In this document: piece by piece, positions 43,301-50,331 of the stretch
How the letters are laid out: the number at the start of each line of letters is the position of its first letter
Position numbering within the stretch: position 1 is the first letter of the stretch
Source: Microcaldota archaeon
Lineage (GTDB): Archaea > Micrarchaeota > Micrarchaeia > Norongarragalinales > SBBD01
Assembly (NCBI GenBank): GCA_018819225.1
Contig: JAHJQN010000004.1
Location: 130,813-194,812 of the forward strand
DNA length: 64,000 bases
Direction of reading: 5' to 3'
Position numbers and translations under genes: made by a program
The notes under the pieces: model-generated
Database searches by the model: none
Told to the model about the DNA's origin: nothing
The model's input: only the letters and a program-made list of their open reading frames with translations

Positions 43301-43873
43301 TCACCTGAACTTGAGAATCAATCCAAGTGGGACCGTCACGATCAGCAACACCAATGCCCACCCGGCATAATCCGCGGTTTGCGGAGTGCCGGCCAGCGTC
43401 ACACTTTGACGGGCACAATCAATAATCTCCTGAACAGCCTCGCAGTTCTTTATTTCACCGTTTTCCGTCATGACAATAAAAGGTTCTGGCTCCCCGCTCA
43501 TGCTATCCCGAAACACCACCATTTTTTCCGGGACCGGGTTTTTCAAAAAAACCTTGACCTTGTCCGCGGGAACGTGACCCTCGAACAAGTACTGATTGTC
43601 CACCACGGTCACCATGTGGCCTTGCAACGTCAACGGTACGGAAAATGATTCCTGTAGCAACGCAAGTTCTTTCCTCACCGCCGCATCGTTGATGAACTCC
43701 TTCTCCACGATATCGGTCAACCCAATTTCCGTCAAGGCATCCTTTAGATCGACGAGGTAAGGCCCGCAATGCCCGCATCCTGCATTCTTGTAGATCGTGA
43801 CCTGCGACGCCTCGACCTGCGCCGAAAGCCCGACAACGGCCAAAACGAGCACTAACCACGTCGCTACTTTCAT
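43301..43873 (-). CDS. Exported thioredoxin/DUF411-like protein
   Basis: 190 aa. Signal peptide (1-22, VEASQV), then VTIYKNAGCGHCGPYLVDL with a CGHC active site, and QGHMVTVVDNQYLFEGHVPADKV, the second half of the DUF411 metal-binding fold (EGHVP). Two further Cys occur in KNCEAV and IDCARQ. A C-terminal helix (about 168-187) anchors it, ending KFR. It is probably reduced by the CcdA-like protein. The DUF411 relative at 46645 has the more canonical CGCC site. Confidence 0.87.
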   Translation of the reverse strand: MKVATWLVLVLAVVGLSAQVEASQVTIYKNAGCGHCGPYLVDLKDALTEIGLTDIVEKEFINDAAVRKELALLQESFSVPLTLQGHMVTVVDNQYLFEGHVPADKVKVFLKNPVPEKMVVFRDSMSGEPEPFIVMTENGEIKNCEAVQEIIDCARQSVTLAGTPQTADYAGWALVLLIVTVPLGLILKFR

Positions 43874-43888
43874 GCAGAAAACCTCTTT

Positions 43889-44146
43889 TTAACAACCGCC
43901 GACCTGGGCAGGCAAATTAGCGATATTCCCGGGAACCTGCACATTCGTTGTCTTTGGCTGCGACGCGGCTTTCTGCACTTGCAGAGGCGCTTCCTGAGAC
44001 GTGGAACCCGGCGAGATCTTAACGTTTTGAACCGATGTTGTCAGATCGTTCAGGTTGCCTGACAACGCCGAAAGCTGTACGGCTTGGATGAGCGTGATGC
44101 CCAACAACACGCCCAACAAACCGGTTACCAACCATTCCGTTTTCAT
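43889..44146 (-). CDS. Small anchored protein ending LPAQVGGC
   Basis: 85 aa from ATG 44146 (MKTEWLVTG). One membrane helix (4-26), then a Ser/Thr/Gln-rich exported linker, ending NIANLPAQVGGC. The only Cys is the last residue. The larger protein of this operon (44501-45322) ends in ELPGQVGGC, although the rest is unrelated. The shared tail must be functional: a metal-binding or thiol-exchange tip, or a processing/lipidation signal. Confidence 0.85.
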   Translation of the reverse strand: MKTEWLVTGLLGVLLGITLIQAVQLSALSGNLNDLTTSVQNVKISPGSTSQEAPLQVQKAASQPKTTNVQVPGNIANLPAQVGGC

Positions 44147-44162
44147 GTTTAACCACCTTTTG

Positions 44163-44483
44163 TTATTGGCCATGCATGGTCTCATGCATTTCCCGCATAC
44201 CCTCAAACCCTTCTTCTCCATGCCATTTCCCGCAATCCTCGAACGAAAAATCGTCTCCGTGCATGGCTTCGTGATGCGCGTTCATGGTATCCAATGACTC
44301 TGGAGACGCGTGCATATCCATGTGCGATGCTTCCGTATTCCAGAAGCTTCCGTGCATGCGTTCCATGAAATCGCCCCCAGAACGCGGAGTATCCGCTTCC
44401 CCTAATCCCCCATGCGCCTCCACCCCGAAGGCAATCACAGCCAACAATAGTACCGATCCAATGACCAACCAATGTTCTTGCAT
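44163..44483 (-). CDS. Met/His-rich exported metal-binding protein
   Basis: 106 aa. Signal anchor (4-22, ending EAHGG). The mature part has about ten Met and ten His in clusters such as HMDMH, NAHHEAMHG, MREMHETMHG and FMERMHG, the type of Cu-binding sequence seen in periplasmic PcoE/CopG-like proteins. A single Cys occurs in FEDCGKWHG. It probably buffers Cu(I)/Ag(I) outside the membrane. Confidence 0.87.
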   Translation of the reverse strand: MQEHWLVIGSVLLLAVIAFGVEAHGGLGEADTPRSGGDFMERMHGSFWNTEASHMDMHASPESLDTMNAHHEAMHGDDFSFEDCGKWHGEEGFEGMREMHETMHGQ

Positions 44484-44500
44484 TTAGATCGCCTAATTTC

Positions 44501-45322
44501 TCAACATCCGCCGACTTGTCCCGGCAATTCAACGGACGCTCCAGAACCGGCGGTCAAACCTTTTCCACCGCGATACTTGTTCGACTGAAGGTTCACGTAG
44601 TTCAAATCCACGCCGTTTTCCACGAGAAGAACGGCTTTCTTGACCGAGTCACGCGGGAAGTAAATCGTCTTCCATGCCCCGATTTCCTCCAGCATTTCAT
44701 CGTCCGACATCTCGGGATGTTCCGTCACCAAGTATTTCAGTAGTCCGCGCATGGCAAACGAGTGCGCGCAACCGCAAGCCGCCTTTCCGGTCGGAAACAA
44801 AATGGATTGAGCGCCGCAACAATACTCGCAGGAAATCTGCAGCCCGATGCGCGCGTACCGTTCATTATCTTCCGCGTTCGGAAGCGCGTTTCCGTCATCG
44901 AGCTTGGCCATGATGTTCATGCTATTAACGGGATCATCAAAACTAACGCCGAGCTCCGACCCATATTTATTGGGAACGCCCGTTGGAATGACTTGCGCCA
45001 CGAGCGCGTTCAGGTCAAGCTCCCCTGCCGTCGTAATCGGTTGCGTGGTGGTGTCGGCAACCTGAACGGTTTTCTCCGTGTTTTCAATGGAACGGGATGG
45101 TGCGCTCGCCAGTTTCGCGGACAGAGTCGCAATGCTTCCGGAAACGCCGACCGACTGGACGTTAATGTTATTGATCGTGTACTGGTTGAATGCAAGAACC
45201 AGTGCGATGAATACGATCAAGGCGTAGTGCGCCACGCGCATGTCGAAAACCACTTCGTTTTCCCGATGCCTGGCAAACGTTTTTTGCTCTTCATGCGCAT
45301 GCTCTTCATATTTTGGTTTCAT
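44501..45322 (-). CDS. Anchored Cys-rich protein ending LPGQVGGC, first gene of the copper operon
   Basis: 273 aa. A cytosolic N-terminus (His/Glu-rich, MKPKYEEHAHEEQ), one membrane helix (32-50), a linker, then an exported domain. That domain carries ISCEYCCGAQSI and KAACGCAHSFAMRGLLKYLV (six Cys and one His within about 30 residues), then DDEMLEEIGAWKTIYFP, and ends ELPGQVGGC. I have seen similar domains as uncharacterised proteins of archaea and candidate phyla. It may be the central metal- or thiol-binding component. It is preceded by the regulatory region at 45337-45442. Confidence 0.87.
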   Translation of the reverse strand: MKPKYEEHAHEEQKTFARHRENEVVFDMRVAHYALIVFIALVLAFNQYTINNINVQSVGVSGSIATLSAKLASAPSRSIENTEKTVQVADTTTQPITTAGELDLNALVAQVIPTGVPNKYGSELGVSFDDPVNSMNIMAKLDDGNALPNAEDNERYARIGLQISCEYCCGAQSILFPTGKAACGCAHSFAMRGLLKYLVTEHPEMSDDEMLEEIGAWKTIYFPRDSVKKAVLLVENGVDLNYVNLQSNKYRGGKGLTAGSGASVELPGQVGGC

Positions 45323-45336
45323 TCAATCACCCAAAG

Positions 45337-45442
45337 CTTTACAAACGATGTAAAGCAACCCTATAAACATACGGATTTATAAGGCTTCCGTTACAAGGTA
45401 TGTAAAGCTTAAACATTCGGTGTAATGATAAGCTATATATAG
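45337..45442. promoter_or_regulatory. Divergent promoter with three TTACA-N5-TGTAA operators
   Basis: O1 CTTTACA-N5-TGTAAAG (45337-45355, perfect 7-bp arms), O2 TTACA-N5-TGTAA (45391-45405, perfect) and O3 AAACA-N5-TGTAA (45411-45425, one degenerate arm). Minus-strand TATA candidates (about 45359-45367 and 45374-45383) would start transcription in O1. The plus-strand TATA TATATATAG (45434-45442) lies just after O3. These sites match the TACA-N-TGTA type of CopY/BlaI repressors, one of which is encoded next to them. Confidence 0.75.
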
Positions 45443-45472
45443 AACGGTTCCTACCAAACCAAGGGGAATGGA

Positions 45473-45862
45473 ATGCGAAGCGCAGAACGTGTCCAAAAAT
45501 CCGAAACGCTGGAGAAGGGAGTGGCGTCGATGTTGAGTCCGCTCGAGACGGAAGTCTGCATCGCATTGTGGAAATACTGCAGTGGTTTTCGTCGCATGCG
45601 CGTGCGCCAAATCCACGCCAAATTGAAAGGAAAAAAAGTCGCGTTGACCAGCGTCGCCGTGATCCTGGACCGGCTCTACAAGCAAGGACTCGTGGACCGC
45701 GAATCCGGCACGGGTAGGGGTGGCGTATTCTATTTGTATTATCCAAAGGCCACGCGGAAAGAGGTCGAGCACACGCTCATCGATTCCGCCGTCAATAATT
45801 TGATCAAGAGTTTCGGGCCGTCAGCCGTCACGTACTTCAACGAACGTTTTTCAAAAAGTTAG
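45473..45862 (+). CDS. CopY/BlaI-family winged-helix repressor
   Basis: 129 aa. The penicillinase-repressor fold is clear: LSPLETEVCIALWKY, RVRQIHAKLKGKKVALTSVAVILDRLYKQGLVDRE (recognition helix), and the wing GTGRGGVFYLYYP, then a C-terminal dimer helix. BlaI/MecI/CopY repress through TACA-N-TGTA operators; three such sites lie upstream. The CopY C-terminal CxCx4-5CxC metal site is absent, so relief would need another signal, such as the peptidase encoded 8 nt downstream. A single Cys is near the N-terminus (EVCIAL). Confidence 0.87.
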   Translation: MRSAERVQKSETLEKGVASMLSPLETEVCIALWKYCSGFRRMRVRQIHAKLKGKKVALTSVAVILDRLYKQGLVDRESGTGRGGVFYLYYPKATRKEVEHTLIDSAVNNLIKSFGPSAVTYFNERFSKS

Positions 45863-45870
45863 GTGCTTGA

Positions 45871-46623
45871 ATGTTCGAGTGGGTTACAGAACACGTTCCA
45901 TGCATGATCTCTTTCGCGTCCAACCCCGCATACGTGGGGCTCTCGCTCGCCTCCATTATTCTGGCCGCGTTCATTTTCCTGAAATTTAGGGCCGAACAAC
46001 GTTCCCTGAAACGCAAAGTGATTTTCGCGTACGGATTCTTTTCGTTGCTCGTGTTTCCGTTGATGCTGTTCCTTTACACGATGGCTTGTTCTTCGAATCC
46101 ACTGGCGTGCCACGCCATGGGTTCGCTCGAAATCGCGACCATCCTGATTCCTGGAACGCTCGTGGTCTCGCTGGCAGCGGGCGTAGTGGGCATTCCGTGC
46201 CTATTCATTTTCTCGACTAAAAGCCGTCGCGTAACGGGTCGAGAAGCGCGGTGGGTCCAACGCCAAGCGCGCCGGATGGGCATTCGAACGCCTCAGCTTT
46301 ACGTGATCGACGATGCGCGACCGCAAGCTTTTTCATTTTCATCCGTTCTTTCCGCCGTATTCATTTCATTGGGTGCAATGGAATTGCTCTCCAAGAAGGA
46401 ACGCGAAGCCGTACTCATTCACGAACTGGGACACATCCGGTCCGGAGCTTCTTCGCTGAAGTTTTCCGCGTTATTATTGAAGTTGGCCACGCCCGTTTCT
46501 GCCAAAGCGTTCCATTCGACGTTGTCAACGGAAGAAAAGAATGCGGATGATTTGGCAGCTGCCGTGCAGGGAACGCGCAAGTACTTGAACTCGGCGAAGA
46601 AAAAATTCGATGCGTTTGCGTGA
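45871..46623 (+). CDS. Membrane M48/M56-type metallopeptidase, BlaR1-like partner
   Basis: 250 aa. Three membrane helices (about 22-40, 50-72, 88-113), then a cytoplasmic zinc peptidase with VLIHELGHIRSG (HExxH) and downstream STEEKNADDLAA (third ligand Glu/Asp). The fold matches M48/M56. An exported loop between helices has Cys residues (MACSSNPLACHAM) that could sense metal or thiol state. Its position after a BlaI-like repressor suggests a BlaR1-like relay in which the peptidase inactivates the repressor. Confidence 0.85.
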   Translation: MFEWVTEHVPCMISFASNPAYVGLSLASIILAAFIFLKFRAEQRSLKRKVIFAYGFFSLLVFPLMLFLYTMACSSNPLACHAMGSLEIATILIPGTLVVSLAAGVVGIPCLFIFSTKSRRVTGREARWVQRQARRMGIRTPQLYVIDDARPQAFSFSSVLSAVFISLGAMELLSKKEREAVLIHELGHIRSGASSLKFSALLLKLATPVSAKAFHSTLSTEEKNADDLAAAVQGTRKYLNSAKKKFDAFA

Positions 46624-46644
46624 TGTAAGGAGGGTGTAGGATTC

Positions 46645-47160
46645 TTGAATAAAATCTTTTGGGGAGGCGGCGCCGCAATCATTGTATTAGCGGTTTTGGC
46701 GTTCGCGTTAATGGGTTCGCCTAACCAGTCTGCGGGAAACCGTTTGCAGCTTGAAAGCGGGAATGAAGATGAAAACGGTCACGTGGCGCTTGAATCCATG
46801 CAAGTCACGCTTTACAAGTCGCCGAGCTGCGGTTGCTGCATCGGTCACACCAATTATCTGCGGGGAGAAGGCGTGCAGGTTAATATTGAGGAACGGGACG
46901 ACATGGCGTCCGTCAAAGCAAAGTATAACATTCCTAGGAACATGCAGAGCTGCCACACCGCCGTATTCGGAGACTATTTCGTGGAAGGACACATCCCCTT
47001 GGAAGCCATCGCCAAACTATTGGAGGAGCAGCCGGACATTGATGGCATCGCCTTGCCGGACATGCCTGCGGGTTCTCCGGGTATGCCGGGTCAGAAGAAC
47101 GGGGACTGGACGGTTTACGCGATCAAGGACGGAAAAACGTCTACGTTCATGGTCATCTGA
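46645..47160 (+). CDS. Anchored DUF411 metal-binding protein
   Basis: 171 aa from TTG 46645, preceded by AAGGAGGGTG (46626-46635). A membrane helix (6-24) and linker lead to a complete DUF411 domain: VTLYKSPSCGCCIGHTNYL, NMQSCHTAVFGDYFVEGHIP, and GIALPDMPAGSPGMPGQK. The C-G-C-C and S-C-H motifs and Met residues form the proposed metal site of this family, common in copper and mercury operons. The operon context with the repressor/peptidase pair supports Cu handling outside the membrane. Confidence 0.92.
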   Translation: MNKIFWGGGAAIIVLAVLAFALMGSPNQSAGNRLQLESGNEDENGHVALESMQVTLYKSPSCGCCIGHTNYLRGEGVQVNIEERDDMASVKAKYNIPRNMQSCHTAVFGDYFVEGHIPLEAIAKLLEEQPDIDGIALPDMPAGSPGMPGQKNGDWTVYAIKDGKTSTFMVI

Positions 47161-47176
47161 ACGGTGAATTCAATCT

Positions 47177-47614
47177 TTGAATAAGCAACTATTTGAGAAC
47201 AAGGCGTGGTTTCTGGCAACGGTCATCCTGTTGTTGTTCGTCGCCATCGTCATCGTGCCTCCGATGTTTGCGCACCCGAACATGGAACACCGGCGCGGCG
47301 AATTCATTTCATTGAAAGAGAACATTCAGGACGACATGCGTCATGAGGAAAACTACCAGTGTTGCTTGGAGAAACCGTGCATGTACTGCATCGAGAAGAC
47401 GCCGGGTCACGGCGAGGGGGCTGAATGTCAATGCCTGGATGACATCGTTAACGGGAGGCACCCGTGCGGGGAATGCATCGGCGAAATCCTCGAGGGACAT
47501 GGGAACCCGCATTTAACAGAGTATTTCGCGGTCGCCATTGCAGAGGAAGTCGGGGAAGAGCACTTGCCTACGCTTCAGATGATCATCAAGGAAAAGTACG
47601 GCGAGGACGCGTAA
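47177..47614 (+). CDS. Exported Cys/His-rich protein of the copper island
   Basis: 145 aa from TTG 47177. A membrane helix (11-30), then QCCLEKPCMYCIEKTPGHGEGAECQCLDDIV and NGRHPCGECIGEILEGHGNPH: nine Cys and several His in about 50 residues, followed by a helical acidic end (EEVGEEHLPTLQMIIKEKY). The pattern looks like a conserved compact metal or Fe-S/Cu cluster domain rather than random Cys. I do not know a named family. It is the last gene of the plus-strand operon. Confidence 0.85.
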   Translation: MNKQLFENKAWFLATVILLLFVAIVIVPPMFAHPNMEHRRGEFISLKENIQDDMRHEENYQCCLEKPCMYCIEKTPGHGEGAECQCLDDIVNGRHPCGECIGEILEGHGNPHLTEYFAVAIAEEVGEEHLPTLQMIIKEKYGEDA

Positions 47615-47672
47615 GCAACTAATGATCCTCAAACATCACAGTTCATCTTCATGCAGAAAACGAATGGGCGCC

Positions 47673-50252
47673 TTATCCCCGCTTTCTATAAAGATAAAGC
47701 GCGGCCGACAAAAAGAACGGAATCAGGAATACCGAAAAATCCGGTACACTTCCTGCCACTGCGTTAGGACGTTGGATCGAACACGTCGCGCTACCAAAAG
47801 AAGTCTCCGCCCTCAATTGATAATCGCCCGCCAGTTCCGTTTCAACAGAATAAGTTAACGCATTTTTTTCCTGACTGATAAACGAATTGGGCGAACCCGT
47901 CATTAATATGTCCGAATTGGAACACGCCACCCCGTTCTTCAAACACTGAACAACCACATTCGTCAAATCGGATGCAGTCAAACGGGGACAATCCAGTAAA
48001 AGCAGATTCGATGGAGGCTGGGAATAATTGGGGTCCTGTGGGCCGTTGTTCCCGTCATTTCCATCACCCAATGCCACAATAACGATTGCTTGATCCTGAC
48101 CTTCTGCACCCTCATCGTCCGTAGCCCATAACTGCACGGTATAAACGCCGACTTCCGTACAGGAAAGAAGGGCCGTCGCAGTAACCAAATCGGTTCCAAT
48201 CCCTTCATAAGCCATATCGTTCAGCGTACAAGGAGGATTGCTTATCAAAGACCATTCCGCTTGTTCGATAATGTCACCGGTATCCGAAGCGGTTCCCGCC
48301 AAAGAAATCGTTCCGAACACGTCAGCTGCATAACCGGATCCTGCATCCACAATCGGAGGCTCATTCGGCCCGCACGAACACGAAAACGGGTTGCATACAT
48401 CTCCTGGATTCAGACAGTCGGAATCGTCTTCGCATGCTGCACCGCAAGAGCCTATGACACATTCGTACACTCCGGGAACGCACGAACAAGAGGTTGGGTT
48501 GGCGTCGCATGAAAAACCTTGGTACGTTTGCCCGCCCGAACAAGGAAGATTGCAGTCGAAATCATCATTGCATTCAGCGCCGCAAATCTGCACGGATTCC
48601 CAACACGTACCCGGAGCCCAATCTCCGAAAGAACATTCGCAGGCATCCGGACACCCAAACGTCCGTCTTTCAAAGATATTTGACGGCATGCATTGCCATG
48701 CATCACCCGAGCAATCCGCATCCACCTCACATCCGCACGACTCTACGGTTGTACGAATACTGTCGACTACCGGCCTCATGGAACCGTCTGAAGTTCTCAA
48801 TTCAGAGCGCCAACGCACCAGCGCCGAGCGGGGGTTCACGTTGTACCAAACGCCGGGAATAACGGAAGACCACGCGTTTCCCAAACCGTAATTCAGGAAA
48901 TAGGATACCGATGTTAGAGGATCCAAGGCATCCACTTTCGTCAATTTCGCTCTTTTAATTTTTCGACCGTCATCCAGCACCGCACCGCCCAGATCCAAAG
49001 ACTGGCCGCGCGCCAAGTCCGCGTAACGCGTTTTCGACAAGTCAATGAGAACGCCGCGATTCGGAAATTGGGGCCCACCGACACTGTAACTCGTATACCC
49101 CGTTTCCGAAAACACGTCGAATCCATAAGCGAAATAAGCGACAGACCCAACGCTGCCGAACCATTTTTCTCCAAGCGATGAAATACCGTCGATGTTCGTC
49201 AAATCGAGTACGTAAAGGGGGTTTGGGTTTCGGGTCGATGAAAAACAAGTAAGATAACCGGTATGATCCTCGATTTGAAGGAAAATGATTGTGCCAGGCC
49301 ATTCGTTTTCGACGCAATCCGCAGGAAATTCCGGCGATGGAATGATGCGGCGGATCGATGGCGCGTTCGGATCGGAGACGTCTAGCACATAGAATTTTGC
49401 CAACTTCGGGGCCGTAAACGAATCGTCCGCGACCCAAAGAAATCCGTCGAGCCATTCCGCCTCCACTCCCCCGTCGATTAGAATATTTCCGCGAACTTGG
49501 TAATTGTTAATCAACGAAACATCCAGGACATGCATTCGGACGTCGGATGGGGAAATGATGTATTCCGCAACGTATAGGAAATTGCCTTGTTTCTCCAAAA
49601 TTTTGGCCGTATTCGAGATTCCGGGCAACGTGTTACTAAAAATTTCAGTAGGCACAGCCGGAGTGGAAACATCGTATATAAAGAAAGATGTTCCGAGCGT
49701 GGCGTACAGTCTGTCCCCGACAACCACCAACGAAGAATGCCCGCCGCGGAAATGCGATCCAACCAACACGGGATTCAACGGATCGGAAATGTCCCATATG
49801 GACAATCGTTGGTCTCCTGCAAGCTTCTCGGAAAGGAACAAGTAATTATCGTCGTAATCGTAGGCCGTAACCATGCCATCGAGTTGAAATTCGCGTTCGT
49901 ACACCGGATTTTTTGGGTCCGACAAACCGTACACGATCATTCGATCACTAGGAGGTAGACAGGAGTTGACAGAGCCTCTCGGAAGGTAATACAACGCCTG
50001 ACCTTTTACTACGAGAGGAATCGAAACGCAATGACGGTAAAAACGGTCGGCCCACGCCAGATTTTCCAAAGACGGAATCAGAGGCAAGGTGAGTACGCCT
50101 GGAGGCGCCGTATCCCACGAAGCGTTCGTTTCCAAGATATCTTTGTAGAGTTCGTCCGTGAATTCTTCCGTGTAAAACGTTTCCTGCAACGCGGTAGCGG
50201 GTAGGAAGAGAACCGCTAGGAACAGGAGCAACCGCAAACCATGATTTTTCAT
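47673..50252 (-). CDS. Giant surface protein: LVIVD-type propeller, Cys-rich modules, Ig-like domain
   Basis: 859 aa. Signal peptide (1-21). Residues about 60-400 contain blade repeats of the LVIVD type (e.g. IWDISDPLNPVLVGS, FIYDVSTPAVPTEIF, VLDVSDPNAPSIRRI), a beta propeller. Then come Cys-rich EGF/TSP-like modules (about 505-630: CGCEVDADCSG, CNLPCSGG, CNPFSCSCG) and a PKD-like domain (PIVDAGSGYAADVFGTISL). A VPDF motif, a hydrophobic helix and RKRG at the end resemble a sortase-type PEF-CTERM anchor. It is probably an envelope adhesin. Confidence 0.87.
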   Translation of the reverse strand: MKNHGLRLLLFLAVLFLPATALQETFYTEEFTDELYKDILETNASWDTAPPGVLTLPLIPSLENLAWADRFYRHCVSIPLVVKGQALYYLPRGSVNSCLPPSDRMIVYGLSDPKNPVYEREFQLDGMVTAYDYDDNYLFLSEKLAGDQRLSIWDISDPLNPVLVGSHFRGGHSSLVVVGDRLYATLGTSFFIYDVSTPAVPTEIFSNTLPGISNTAKILEKQGNFLYVAEYIISPSDVRMHVLDVSLINNYQVRGNILIDGGVEAEWLDGFLWVADDSFTAPKLAKFYVLDVSDPNAPSIRRIIPSPEFPADCVENEWPGTIIFLQIEDHTGYLTCFSSTRNPNPLYVLDLTNIDGISSLGEKWFGSVGSVAYFAYGFDVFSETGYTSYSVGGPQFPNRGVLIDLSKTRYADLARGQSLDLGGAVLDDGRKIKRAKLTKVDALDPLTSVSYFLNYGLGNAWSSVIPGVWYNVNPRSALVRWRSELRTSDGSMRPVVDSIRTTVESCGCEVDADCSGDAWQCMPSNIFERRTFGCPDACECSFGDWAPGTCWESVQICGAECNDDFDCNLPCSGGQTYQGFSCDANPTSCSCVPGVYECVIGSCGAACEDDSDCLNPGDVCNPFSCSCGPNEPPIVDAGSGYAADVFGTISLAGTASDTGDIIEQAEWSLISNPPCTLNDMAYEGIGTDLVTATALLSCTEVGVYTVQLWATDDEGAEGQDQAIVIVALGDGNDGNNGPQDPNYSQPPSNLLLLDCPRLTASDLTNVVVQCLKNGVACSNSDILMTGSPNSFISQEKNALTYSVETELAGDYQLRAETSFGSATCSIQRPNAVAGSVPDFSVFLIPFFLSAALYLYRKRG

Positions 50253-50331
50253 GATAAAACAACGCCATAAGTCAATTTAATGGTAACGACTGCGAGAGAA
50301 GCCGGAAAACTCCGATAAACGGTTAGAATAT

